A DNA stretch of 29,653 nt from Streptomyces regalis (GCF_001509475.1 NZ_LLZG01000014.1:1-29653), one strand, 5' to 3'; counted from the first letter of the stretch, positions 7,621-15,344 are shown. Notes: generated by a model not told the origin, from the sequence alone. Program-made: numbers and translations.

Positions 7621-7709
7621 GGAGCCGGGCGCCGCCACCGCCGTACCCTCGACCCCGTACCGCACCGCATGGCGGCCTCCCGACACCGTTCTCCGACCGG
7701 AGGTCCCGC

Positions 7710-8624
7710 ATGCCCGCACTCGAGGTGCGCCCCTTCCGCCGCGCCGACCGTGACCAGCTCACCGAACTGATCAACCTGCACGTCGCCGCCGTCGTCCCCG
7801 GCGCCTCCGTGTCCGTGAACACGGTGCTCAGCGCGCTGGAGCGGCAGCCGGACGAGTTCATCACCGACCCCTGGGTGAGCGAGCGCGTGACCCTCGTCGC
7901 CGAGCAGCGCAACTACGTCGTGGCCGCCGCCCATCTGCTGCGCTATCGGTCGGACGACGAGGTCGGCCCGCAGTACCAGGACATCGGCGAGATCGACTGG
8001 TTCGTCTGCCATCCGCAGGCCTCCTTCTGGCCGGACTCCGACGAGGCCGGGGACCTGCTGATGCACGCCTGCCTGGCCCAGCTGGCCCGCTGGAACGTCC
8101 GCGCCCGGTACGCCGGCGGCGAGCTCCCCGCCCCGGCCGTCTACGGCCTGCCCCGCACCTGGCCGCATATCCGCGCCCTCTACGAACGCGCGGGCTTCCG
8201 GCATGTCGGGGACACCGAGGTGATCCTGATCGCGCGCGTGGCCGACCTGCCGCCCCGCGAGCCGAGGCCGGGCGTCACCGTCGACCGCACGCTGGGGGAG
8301 TGCGGCACCCGCCTCACGGCATACGCCCACGGCCATGCCCTCGGTTTCATCGAGGTCGACACGGCTCTGTCCCGCCCCGAACGCCAGGCCCGGGGCAAGG
8401 GCCTCGCCGACATCGGCAACCTGCACATCGGCCCGTCGGCGTACGGCGAGGGCCTGGAGCACTGGCTTCTGGGGCAGGCCGCCGACTGGCTGGGCCTGTG
8501 CGGCGTCGACCGCCTGCTCGCCTACGAGGCGGCGACCGACGGCACGATGATCGACCACCTGACCTCGGCCGGCTTCCGGGAACTGACCCGCACCGACCGC
8601 GGCTGGGAACACCGCCCGGAATGA
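7710..8624 (+). CDS. Two-domain GNAT acetyltransferase
   Basis: A 304-residue protein that appears to hold two GNAT folds. The first runs from about 1-170 (LEVRPFRRADRDQLTELINLHV ... HIRALYERAGFRHVGDTEVILIA), with the typical 'YERAGF' helix-strand end. The second runs from about 185-300 (GVTVDRTLGECGTRLTAYAHGHALGFIEV ... LADIGNLHIGPSAYGEGLEHWLLGQAADWL ... TSAGFREL). In the second domain the acetyl-CoA loop is atypical (no clear Q/RxxGxG/A). The substrate is unknown. ATG 7710 has GGAGGT nine bases upstream. It ends one base before the stop of the VOC gene on the other strand. Confidence 0.8.
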   Translation: MPALEVRPFRRADRDQLTELINLHVAAVVPGASVSVNTVLSALERQPDEFITDPWVSERVTLVAEQRNYVVAAAHLLRYRSDDEVGPQYQDIGEIDWFVCHPQASFWPDSDEAGDLLMHACLAQLARWNVRARYAGGELPAPAVYGLPRTWPHIRALYERAGFRHVGDTEVILIARVADLPPREPRPGVTVDRTLGECGTRLTAYAHGHALGFIEVDTALSRPERQARGKGLADIGNLHIGPSAYGEGLEHWLLGQAADWLGLCGVDRLLAYEAATDGTMIDHLTSAGFRELTRTDRGWEHRPE

Positions 8625-8625
8625 C

Positions 8626-9018
8626 TCAGACCCCCGGCCGGTATCGCAGCGGATGATCCGCAGGCACCTCCACCAGCACGATCCGCGTCCCGTCCGGGTC
8701 CGCGATCCACATCTCGACCAGCCCCCACGCCTCCTTCACCGGCGGCCGCACGATCTCGACTCCCTTGCCCCGCAGCTCGTCGTGCGCCGCCGCCACGTCC
8801 TCGACCTGCAGCCACAGCCGGACGGCCGGGGACGGCGGGATCTCGGAGCGGCCGGAGACCTCCAGGAAGCCACCGCCGAGGAAGTAGACGGTGCCGCGCT
8901 CCGGCCCCGTGCCGAACTCGCGGTAGACGGCGAGCCCCAGCTGCGTGCCGTAGAAGGCACGGGAACGCTCGGGGTCGGTGGGGTGGAGGAGGGTCCGTCC
9001 GCTCAGTACGTGCACCAT
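8626..9018 (-). CDS. Single-domain VOC family protein
   Basis: A 130-residue single VOC-fold protein. It begins VLSGRTLLHPTDPERSRAFYGTQLGLAVYRE, the first beta-alpha unit, and ends MWIADPDGTRIVLVEVPADHPL, the last strand pair. GGGFLEVSG and VRLWLQVEDVAAAHDELRGKGV give the middle strands. It could be a glyoxalase, dioxygenase or antibiotic-binding protein; metal ligands cannot be assigned confidently. The start ATG 9018 lacks a clear ribosome site, but on its strand TAGGCT (forward 9027-9032) ends eight bases before it, fitting a -10 box with a leaderless or very short leader. It diverges from the GNAT gene at 9089. Confidence 0.85.
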   Translation of the reverse strand: MVHVLSGRTLLHPTDPERSRAFYGTQLGLAVYREFGTGPERGTVYFLGGGFLEVSGRSEIPPSPAVRLWLQVEDVAAAHDELRGKGVEIVRPPVKEAWGLVEMWIADPDGTRIVLVEVPADHPLRYRPGV

Positions 9019-9088
9019 GCAGCCGGAGCCTAGTCGCGCGTTACGCTCAGCCGTGCCCGAGCCGTGCCCGAGAGTGGAGATGCCCGCC

Positions 9089-9640
9089 ATGGAAACCGCC
9101 GCGACGCCCGCCGCCACCGGACTCACCTTCCGCGACGCCACCGACGCCGACGTCGACACGCTGGTCGCGCTGATCGAGTCCGCCTACCGCGGGGACGCCA
9201 GCAGGGCCGGCTGGACGACGGAGGCGGACATCCTCGAAGGGCAGCGGACCGACCCGGAGGGCGTGCTGGAGGTCATCAAGTCGTCCGACAGCCGACTGCT
9301 GACGGTCGAGCAGGAGGGGCAGGTCGTCGCCTGCTGCCAGCTCGAACACCGCGGCGACCACGCCTACTTCGGCATGTTCGCGGTCAGCCCCGCACTCCAG
9401 GGCGCCGGCCTGGGCAAGGTGATCATCACTGAGGCGGAGCGACAGGCCCGCGAGACCTGGGGCGCGACCGAGATGCACATGACGGTGATCTCCGTACGGA
9501 ACGACCTGATCGCCTGGTACGAGCGGCGCGGCTACCGCCGTACGGGACGGATGGCACCGTTCCCGTACGGCGACGAGCGCTTCGGCATTCCGCAGCGCGC
9601 CGACCTGCAGTTCGAGCTGCTGGTCAAGGAGCTGGCGTGA
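9089..9640 (+). CDS. GNAT family N-acetyltransferase
   Basis: A 183-residue single GNAT domain. It starts LTFRDATDADVDTLVALIESAYRGD, continues with VVACCQLEHRGDHAYFGMFAVSPALQGAGLGKVII, where QGAGLG is the acetyl-CoA pyrophosphate loop, and closes with AWYERRGYRRTGRMAPFPYGDERFG. The end resembles small-molecule acetyltransferases near the histone-acetyltransferase HPA2 group; the substrate is unknown. Two ATGs are close together (9080 and 9089). GGAG at 9076-9079 has a usable nine-base spacing only to 9089, so I chose that one. Confidence 0.88.
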   Translation: METAATPAATGLTFRDATDADVDTLVALIESAYRGDASRAGWTTEADILEGQRTDPEGVLEVIKSSDSRLLTVEQEGQVVACCQLEHRGDHAYFGMFAVSPALQGAGLGKVIITEAERQARETWGATEMHMTVISVRNDLIAWYERRGYRRTGRMAPFPYGDERFGIPQRADLQFELLVKELA

Positions 9641-9655
9641 CGTTCATGCGGCTCG

Positions 9656-10339
9656 TCACGCCGTGAAGCGGCCGGTGCGTTTGATCTCCGGGTAGTCGGT
9701 GGTCGCGCCGTCCAGCTGCAGGGCCCGTACGAGACGCAGGTGGTCCTGCGTGTTGACCACCCAGCCGATGATCCTGAGGTCCGCCTTGCGGGCGTGCTCC
9801 ACGACCTCCAGGGTGAGCCGGCGGACGTTGAGGCAGACGGTCGCGGCGCCGACCGCGACGGCGCGGTCCACGATGTCGGTGCCGTAGCGGCTGGCGATCA
9901 GCGCGGTCCGTACCCCCGGCACCAGGCGGGCGATCTCGGCGACCGCGTCGTCGTGGAACGAGGACACCTCGACCCGGGAGACGAGGTCGCGGCCGGTCAT
10001 CACCTCGGCGAGCGCCCGTGCCGCCGCGACGTCCTTGATCTCGGCCTGGAGCGGCGACTTCACGGCGTCCAGAACCTCTTCGAAGACCGGGACGCGCTCG
10101 CCGCGGCCCGCGTCCAGGGCGCGCAGCTCGGCGAGGGTCTGGTCGGCGATCGCGCCGGTGCCGTCGGTCGTGCGGTCCACGTCGGTGTCGTGCATGACGA
10201 CGAGGGCGCCGTCCTTGCTCAGGTGGAGATCGAGTTCGATGACGTCGAGGCCGGCCTGCTGGGCGGCGACGAAGGAACGGAGGGTGTTCTCGGGTTCGAC
10301 ACCCATGACTCCGCGGTGACCGATGGTAAGGAAGTTCAA
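9656..10339 (-). CDS. Glycerophosphodiester phosphodiesterase
   Basis: A 227-residue GDPD-family enzyme that hydrolyses glycerophosphodiesters to glycerol-3-phosphate and an alcohol. The TIM-barrel signature is complete: His8-Arg9 in TIGHRGVMG, PENTLRSF, Glu35-x-Asp37 in VIELDLHLSKDG (metal ligands), and His50-Asp in VVMHDTDVDRTTDGTG. Strands QAEIK and a C-terminal IIGWVVNT follow. There is no signal peptide, so it is probably cytoplasmic, unlike secreted GlpQ enzymes. The start is TTG 10339, just before the fold; a GGA-containing site lies upstream. On its strand a TAGGCT at forward 10415-10420 could be the -10 box. It converges tightly with the GNAT gene (15-base gap). Confidence 0.9.
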   Translation of the reverse strand: MNFLTIGHRGVMGVEPENTLRSFVAAQQAGLDVIELDLHLSKDGALVVMHDTDVDRTTDGTGAIADQTLAELRALDAGRGERVPVFEEVLDAVKSPLQAEIKDVAAARALAEVMTGRDLVSRVEVSSFHDDAVAEIARLVPGVRTALIASRYGTDIVDRAVAVGAATVCLNVRRLTLEVVEHARKADLRIIGWVVNTQDHLRLVRALQLDGATTDYPEIKRTGRFTA

Positions 10340-10674
10340 GATTCCACTCGCTTCCGTCGACGGCGGCTCGGCGTGCGCGCAAACCGGAGCGGAGTGTTCG
10401 CGCGGCAGTGCCGCAGCCTAGTGGCCCGGGCGCGTGATGAACCCCACGTGTACACAGGGTTTGCGGCGGTGGACATGGCGTGCCTGGATCGCGCCCCTCC
10501 GGGCGGTCACCCTGGCGTGGGCGAGTCCCGCGGGGATTGACCGGCCCGGCGCGGGCCTGCGCCGACCGGACCCCCGTATGCCCACGCAGGGCCGGAGTAT
10601 GCGCCGCCTCGGTGGCAAACGGGAAAAATTACGGTGACCATGGGGTTGTGCAGGATGATTTCCTGAGGCTCTAC
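10340..10674. other. Long intergenic region between GDPD and DUF6421
   Basis: About 330 bases with no convincing gene. Short open frames here (for example around 10434-10637) have no ribosome site, no family features and arginine-rich composition, so I leave them out. It probably carries the GDPD promoter on the minus strand (TAGGCT at 10415-10420) and possibly an upstream promoter element for DUF6421 near 10625-10640 (ATTACGGTGACC). A small hairpin, CAGGA/TCCTG, sits at about 10651-10665. Confidence 0.4.
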
Positions 10675-10733
10675 TTGCTGGGAGAAACCTCGTATGTATA
10701 CGGTCTCCTTACGCGAGGTTCTCCCGTGGAGGA
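10675..10733 (+). promoter_or_regulatory. Promoter, bulged inverted repeat and ribosome site of DUF6421
   Basis: TTGCTG (10675-10680) and TATACG (10697-10702), 16 bases apart, make a plausible -35/-10 pair. An inverted repeat brackets the -10: GGGAGAAACCTCG at 10680-10692 and CGAGGTTCTCCC at 10714-10725, perfect over 12 bp except for one extra A. It can act either as an operator around the transcription start or, if transcription begins upstream, as a leader hairpin just before GGAGGA (10728-10733). The regulator is unknown. Confidence 0.5.
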
Positions 10734-10739
10734 TGGGAC

Positions 10740-12137
10740 ATGACGGAAATTCTTGTGCAGACGGCTTCGGGGGAACAGGTTCCTCCCGCGACCAGGGTGG
10801 TGGAGCACCCGGCGTGGCCGGTGCTCAAGGATGCCGTGGAGCAGATCCGGCCATGGCAGTCCAAGGACGGGGCGATCGACTTCGAGGCCGAGGGCGCGCC
10901 CGCGTGCGCGGACGCCGAGGCCGCTGTACGGCGTGTCGTGGGCGCCGTCGAGGAGCTCTCCGCGCTGCTGCCGCACGACGCCGCGTATCACCAGGCCCTG
11001 ATGAAGGACCTGAGCCGCTGGGCCGAGGGCGGCTTCGAGGTGCCGGACTTCCTCGACTCGCTGCTGGCCTTCCAGCCCGCCGCGAACCGCGCGGACGGCC
11101 TGCAGCACCTGGTCGTCTTCCCGATGTACACGCAGAACGGCAACCCCGACCGCAACCTCGAGGCGGTCGTGCTGCGCATGGTGTGGCCGGACTGGCTGGC
11201 CGAGCTGGAGCGCACCCGCTACGACAACCCGCTGTTCTGCGGCATCAAGTTCGAGGACTTCACGGCGGGCTACGACACCAACTCCGCGGTCCTCTTCCCG
11301 GAGACCATCGCCGTGCGCGAGGCGCCCGAGCGGTTCAGCTGGGGCGGCATCTTCTGCGACCGCGAGGCCGCCCGCTTCCGCCGCGTCACCGACGCCGCCG
11401 TCGACATCCTGGGCCTGGAGCTGCCCGAGGACATCGCCGCGATGGTCCACGACCAGAAGCGCTGCGAAGAGGCCTTCGTGCTGTGGGACATGGTCCACGA
11501 CCGCACCCACAGCCACGGCGACCTGCCGTTCGACCCGTTCATGATCAAGCAGCGCCAGCCGTTCTGGATGTACGGCCTCGAAGAGCTGCGCTGCGACCTC
11601 ACCGCCTTCAAGGAGGCCGTGAAGCTGGAGGCGGACGGCGTCCCGCAGGCCCGTGACGTGCAGTACGCGGTGCTGTTCGACCGTATGTTCCGCTTCCCGG
11701 TCACCGGTGAGCGCGTACGCAACTACGACGGCCTCGGAGGCCAGCTTCTCTTCGCCTACCTGCACAAGCACGACGTCGTCCGCTGGACCGACAACAAGCT
11801 GTTCATCGACTGGCAGCGCGCCCCGCAGGTCACCAACCAGCTGTGCGCCGACATCGAGCAGCTCTACCGCGACGGCATCGACCGCCCGAAGCTCGTCCAC
11901 TGGTTCGCCGGCTACGAGCTCGTCTCCACCTACCTCGCCCCGCACCCGGGATCCCGCTGGGCCAAGGGCCCGGACGCCCTGGACCTGACCCAGCCGCCGC
12001 GCAAACTCGTCGATGACGTGCTTCCGGACGAGTTTCCGCTGAGCATGTTCTATGAGGCCCTGTCCAAGAAGCTGAAGAACGTGATCGCCTCCACCAAGGG
12101 CATCACGGCGGACAGCGCCGAGCGGGTCGCCGCATGA
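10740..12137 (+). CDS. DUF6421 family protein, possibly a divergent zincin metallohydrolase
   Basis: A 465-residue protein of the DUF6421 family (recognised from family memory), well conserved in streptomycetes and uncharacterised. There is no signal peptide or membrane segment, so it is cytoplasmic. The centre holds WDMVHDRTHSHGDLPFDPF, giving His253-Asp254-x-x-His257-x-His259-Gly, and 24 residues after His257 comes Glu281-Glu282-Leu-Arg-Cys-Asp286-Leu. HExxH followed 20-30 residues later by ExxxD is the gluzincin zinc-site pattern, and EExRxDL closely recalls the M49 peptidase motif; here Glu is replaced by Asp254. A metallopeptidase-like function is therefore a reasonable inference, not shown. 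GGAGGA lies seven bases before ATG 10740. It heads the operon, with the SDR gene following. Confidence 0.85.
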   Translation: MTEILVQTASGEQVPPATRVVEHPAWPVLKDAVEQIRPWQSKDGAIDFEAEGAPACADAEAAVRRVVGAVEELSALLPHDAAYHQALMKDLSRWAEGGFEVPDFLDSLLAFQPAANRADGLQHLVVFPMYTQNGNPDRNLEAVVLRMVWPDWLAELERTRYDNPLFCGIKFEDFTAGYDTNSAVLFPETIAVREAPERFSWGGIFCDREAARFRRVTDAAVDILGLELPEDIAAMVHDQKRCEEAFVLWDMVHDRTHSHGDLPFDPFMIKQRQPFWMYGLEELRCDLTAFKEAVKLEADGVPQARDVQYAVLFDRMFRFPVTGERVRNYDGLGGQLLFAYLHKHDVVRWTDNKLFIDWQRAPQVTNQLCADIEQLYRDGIDRPKLVHWFAGYELVSTYLAPHPGSRWAKGPDALDLTQPPRKLVDDVLPDEFPLSMFYEALSKKLKNVIASTKGITADSAERVAA

Positions 12138-12172
12138 GCGACCGCACCACCACTGCTCAGGAGGCGAAGAAA

Positions 12173-12922
12173 ATGGCGGGGAACGGAGCTCTCAGCGGTG
12201 CGGTGATCGCGGTGGCCGGCGCGGGCGGACCCGCCGGCCGGGCGGCGCTGCTGCGGCTGGCCGAGGCGGGCGCGACCGTCATCGGCTCGGACAACGACCC
12301 GGAGCGGCTCGCCGAGGCCGTGGACGCGGCGAGCTATGCGCACGGCGGTGCCACCGTCGTCGGTGACACGGTCGACCTGCTCGACCGCGAGGCGACCCGA
12401 GACTGGGCCACCCGGATCGAGAAGGACTTCGGCCGCGTCGACGGCCTGGTCCACCTCGTCGGCGGCTGGCGCGGCAGCGAGACCTTCGTCAAGACCAGCC
12501 TCGACGACTGGGACTTCCTCGAGCTGCTGCTGATCCGCACCGTGCAGCACACCTCGCTGGCCTTCTTCGAGGGGCTCCAGCGCAGCGACCGCGGCCGGTA
12601 TGTGCTGATCAGCGCCGCCGGCGCCTCGAAGCCGACCGCGGGCAACGCCTCGTACGCCGCCGCCAAGGCCGCCGCCGAGGCCTGGACGCTCGCGCTGGCC
12701 GACGCCTTCCGTAAGGCCGGGGGCCCCGAGGGGCCGACGTCCGCGGCTGCCATCCTGGTGGTGAAGGCGCTGGTGCACGACGCGATGCGCGCCGAGCGAC
12801 CCCACGCGAAGTTCGCGGGCTTCACGGACGTCAAGGACCTGGCCGATGCCGTCGTCGGCGTCTGGGACAAGCCCGCCGCCGAAGTGAACGGAAACCGTCT
12901 GTGGCTGACCGAGAAGCCGTGA
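12173..12922 (+). CDS. SDR family NAD(P)-dependent oxidoreductase
   Basis: A 249-residue classical short-chain dehydrogenase. The Rossmann loop is VAVAGAGGPAGRAAL (Gly16, Gly18, Gly22), and the catalytic residues are Ser147, Tyr161 and Lys165 in VLISAAGAS...NASYAAAKAA. The usual NNAG strand is replaced by LVHLVGGW, so the catalytic Asn is not evident. Asp40 after the second strand (VIGSDND) hints at NAD rather than NADP. I chose ATG 12173 because AGGAGG (12159-12164) is eight bases upstream. An ATG at 12134 overlaps the DUF6421 stop (ATGA) and would add 13 polar residues; either way the two genes are coupled. The substrate is unknown, perhaps a hydroxy-amino acid linked to the next gene. Confidence 0.88.
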   Translation: MAGNGALSGAVIAVAGAGGPAGRAALLRLAEAGATVIGSDNDPERLAEAVDAASYAHGGATVVGDTVDLLDREATRDWATRIEKDFGRVDGLVHLVGGWRGSETFVKTSLDDWDFLELLLIRTVQHTSLAFFEGLQRSDRGRYVLISAAGASKPTAGNASYAAAKAAAEAWTLALADAFRKAGGPEGPTSAAAILVVKALVHDAMRAERPHAKFAGFTDVKDLADAVVGVWDKPAAEVNGNRLWLTEKP

Positions 12923-13989
12923 ACCCTCCGAAGACCGACGCCCGCCGTCATCACGACCCGGACGTCCGCGGTTTTGCCAGTGACAACTACGCCGGCGCCC
13001 ACCCCGAGGTGCTCGCCGCCCTGGCCCTGGCCAACGGCGGGCACCAGGTCGCGTACGGCGAGGACGACTACACCGAGAACCTGCAGCGGATCATCCGCAG
13101 CCACTTCGGTGCCACCGCCGAGGCGTTCCCGGTGTTCAACGGCACCGGCGCCAACGTCGTCGCGCTCCAGGCGGTCACCGACCGCTGGGGCGCGGTGATC
13201 TGCGCCGAGAGCGCGCACATCCACGTCGACGAGGGCGGCGCCCCCGAGCGCATGGGCGGCCTGAAGCTGCTCACCGTGCCCACACCCGACGGCAAGCTCA
13301 CTCCTGAGTTGATCGACCGGCAGGCGTACGGCTGGGAGGACGAGCACCGGGCGATGCCGCAGGTCGTCTCGATCACCCAGAGCACCGAACTCGGCACCCT
13401 CTACACGCCGGACGAGATCCGCGCGATCTGCGACCACGCCCACGCGCACGGCATGAAGGTGCACCTGGACGGCTCCCGGATAGCCAACGCGGCCGCCTCC
13501 CTGAACGTCCCCATGCGGACGTTCACCAACGCGGTCGGCGTCGACATCCTCTCCCTCGGCGGCACCAAGAACGGCGCGCTGTTCGGCGAGGCGGTCGTCG
13601 TCCTGAACCAGGACGCCGTCAGCCACATGAAGCACCTGCGCAAGCTGTCCATGCAGCTCGCCTCCAAGATGCGCTTCGTGTCGGTGCAGTTGGAGGCCCT
13701 GCTCGCCAAGGACCTGTGGCTGCGCAACGCCCGCCACGCCAACGGGATGGCCCAGCGCCTGGCCGAGGGCGTCCGCGCCGTGCACGGCGTCGAGATCCTC
13801 TACCCCGTGCAGGTCAACGGCGTCTTCGCCAAGCTCCCGCACGACGTGAGCGAGCGTTTGCAGAAGCGGTTCCGGTTCTACTTCTGGGACGAGGCGGCGG
13901 GCGTCGTGCGCTGGATGTGCGCCTTCGACACGACCGAGGAGGACGTGGACGCGTTCGTGGCGGCGCTGAAGGAGGAGATGGCACGCTGA
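12919..13989 (+). CDS. Threonine-aldolase/beta-eliminating-lyase family PLP enzyme
   Basis: A 356-residue fold-type I pyridoxal-phosphate enzyme of the low-specificity L-threonine aldolase group, which splits threonine or other beta-hydroxy amino acids to glycine and an aldehyde. Family features in order: FASDNYAGAHPEVLAAL at the N-terminus, HQVAYGEDDYTENLQ, VFNGTGANVVALQA, ESAHIHVDEGGAPE, HLDGSRIANAA, and the PLP lysine Lys217 in ILSLGGTKNGAL. The length fits. GTG 12919 overlaps the SDR stop (GTGA), with GAGAAG upstream, so translation is coupled. A GTG at 12901 is possible but less likely. True substrate could differ from threonine. Confidence 0.9.
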   Translation: MNPPKTDARRHHDPDVRGFASDNYAGAHPEVLAALALANGGHQVAYGEDDYTENLQRIIRSHFGATAEAFPVFNGTGANVVALQAVTDRWGAVICAESAHIHVDEGGAPERMGGLKLLTVPTPDGKLTPELIDRQAYGWEDEHRAMPQVVSITQSTELGTLYTPDEIRAICDHAHAHGMKVHLDGSRIANAAASLNVPMRTFTNAVGVDILSLGGTKNGALFGEAVVVLNQDAVSHMKHLRKLSMQLASKMRFVSVQLEALLAKDLWLRNARHANGMAQRLAEGVRAVHGVEILYPVQVNGVFAKLPHDVSERLQKRFRFYFWDEAAGVVRWMCAFDTTEEDVDAFVAALKEEMAR

Positions 13990-14029
13990 CTCGCCGTCTT
14001 GCATAGATATACGGTCACTCGAAAAGTCA

Positions 14030-14059
14030 TTGACTCGCGGGTGATCGTATTCCTATGCT
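14030..14059 (+). promoter_or_regulatory. HrdB-type promoter giving a probable leaderless mRNA
   Basis: TTGACT (14030-14035) and TATGCT (14054-14059), separated by 18 bases, are close to the housekeeping consensus. The ATG of the transglutaminase-like gene begins nine bases after the -10 and nothing like a ribosome site lies between. Transcription should therefore start at or within a base or two of the ATG. Just upstream, GATATACGGTC at 14006-14016 shares TATACGGTC with the DUF6421 promoter region. Confidence 0.65.
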
Positions 14060-14067
14060 CTGCGGAC

Positions 14068-14640
14068 ATGGAGCTGATCCAGGAAACCCCCGACCTGTCC
14101 GCCTATTTGGCCGCCGACGAGGTCATCGATCATGGCCACCCGCTGGTGCGGAAGACGGCCGCGCGACTCGCCGAGAAGGCGTGGGACTCGTATTCCTATG
14201 CGCGACTGGCCTTCGAGTTCGTGCGCGACACCATCCCGCACTCACAGGACTCCGGCGACCTCCGCGTCACCTGGCGCGCCTCCGACGTGCTGGAGCAGGG
14301 AACGGGCATCTGCTATGCCAAGGCCCATGCGCTCGCCGCACTGCTGCGCGCCGAGGACATCCCGACCGCGCTGTGCTACCAGAAGTTCGACGTGGTGCAC
14401 GGTCTGGTCGCGGTGCGGTTCAACGGCGCCTGGCATCGGCAGGATCCGCGGGGCAACAAACCGGGGGTGGACGCCCAGTTCTCGCTCGACGGCGAGCGGC
14501 TCGCCTTCACGCCCGACCCGGAGTCCAATGAGCTGGACTATCCGGTCCTGTATGCTGAACCGCACCCGGCCGTCCTCAGCGCCCTCAAGGCCGCCCCCGA
14601 CCGGCCGTACCTGTGGAAGACGCTCCCCACCGCACTCTGA
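14068..14640 (+). CDS. Transglutaminase-like cysteine hydrolase domain protein
   Basis: A 190-residue protein with the transglutaminase/cysteine-protease core. The catalytic triad is visible: Cys82 in EQGTGICYAKAHALAALLRA, His111 in DVVHGLVAVRF, and Asp126 in WHRQDPRG. Before it, YARLAFEFVRDTIPHS is the usual family lead-in. There is no signal sequence, so it should act in the cytoplasm, perhaps as a peptidase or amidase rather than a cross-linking enzyme. The start ATG 14068 follows a strong promoter directly, and no ribosome site is present, fitting leaderless translation. The B3/B4 gene follows after eight bases, so the two form a unit. The upstream PLP gene ends 78 bases before. Confidence 0.88.
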   Translation: MELIQETPDLSAYLAADEVIDHGHPLVRKTAARLAEKAWDSYSYARLAFEFVRDTIPHSQDSGDLRVTWRASDVLEQGTGICYAKAHALAALLRAEDIPTALCYQKFDVVHGLVAVRFNGAWHRQDPRGNKPGVDAQFSLDGERLAFTPDPESNELDYPVLYAEPHPAVLSALKAAPDRPYLWKTLPTAL

Positions 14641-14648
14641 GGCAGGCG

Positions 14649-15344
14649 ATGACCCTCTCCCTGACCGTGTCCGACGAGGTGCGCACCCTCGCGCCCGGCT
14701 TCACGCACCTCGCCGTCGAGGCGCACGGGCTGGTCAACGGCCCGAGCACCGACGCCAGTTCGGCCCTCCTCGATGACGCGGCCCACCGGCTCGGCGTACG
14801 CCTGGACGGGCGCGCCCCGCACGAGGACCCGCACCTCGCGGCCTGGCGGGAGATCTACACGGCGTTCGGCTCCAAGCCGTCGCGCACCCGCAACTCGGCG
14901 GAGGCGCTGGCCAAGCGGGCTCTGTCGGAGGCCGGGCTGCCGCGCATCAACGTCCTCGTCGACGTCTACAACGCCATCAGCGTCGCCCATCTCATCCCCG
15001 TCGGCGGCGAGGACATCGACCGCATCAAGGGCGGGATGCGGCTGGTGCGCGCCACCGGGCACGAGGACTTCGTGACCGTGGCCGGCGGTGAGGAGGTCGT
15101 GGAGCACCCCGACGCCGGCGAGGTGGTCTGGCGCGACGACGCGGGCGTGACCTGCCGACGCTGGAACTGGCGCCAGGGGCCGCGCACCCGACTCACCGAG
15201 GCGACCACCTCAGGCATCTTCCTGCTGGAGAGCATGGCCCCGATGCCGGTCGCCGAGGTCGAGGCCGCGGCGGCCGAACTTGCCGAGCTGCTCGAGAAGT
15301 TCAGCCCCGGGGCTCGGATCACGGTGCGTTCGCCGGCGTCGTGA
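14649..15344 (+). CDS. Stand-alone B3/B4 (PheT editing-type) domain protein
   Basis: A 231-residue protein matching the B3/B4 domain of the phenylalanyl-tRNA synthetase beta subunit, where it hydrolyses mischarged Tyr-tRNA(Phe). Recognisable parts are YTAFGSKPSRTRNSAEALAKRAL, then LPRINVLVDVYNAISVAHLIPVGGEDID, and TSGIFLLESMAPM near the end. It lacks synthetase modules, so it is a free-standing version. By analogy it may edit mischarged tRNA or hydrolyse an aminoacyl or peptide substrate; no function is proven. ATG 14649 has GAGGCAGG overlapping the stop of the preceding gene, so the pair is cotranslated. Its 3' end overlaps the LysR gene on the other strand by 26 bases. Confidence 0.85.
   Translation: MTLSLTVSDEVRTLAPGFTHLAVEAHGLVNGPSTDASSALLDDAAHRLGVRLDGRAPHEDPHLAAWREIYTAFGSKPSRTRNSAEALAKRALSEAGLPRINVLVDVYNAISVAHLIPVGGEDIDRIKGGMRLVRATGHEDFVTVAGGEEVVEHPDAGEVVWRDDAGVTCRRWNWRQGPRTRLTEATTSGIFLLESMAPMPVAEVEAAAAELAELLEKFSPGARITVRSPAS

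Noticed and set aside
10434..10637. Small open frame of 67 codons in the gap before DUF6421
   Set aside because: No ribosome site, Trp/Arg-rich, no hydrophobic or family pattern; treated as non-coding.
10671..11945. Long minus-strand open frame opposite DUF6421
   Set aside because: Mirror of the sense gene; no start signal and composition (Val/Gly/Asp repeats) of antisense translation.
12334..14004. Long minus-strand open frame (over 550 codons) opposite the SDR and PLP genes
   Set aside because: Antisense of strongly GC3-biased genes stays open by chance; the translation is His/Gly/Ala-rich with no family features and the plus strand has clear motifs.
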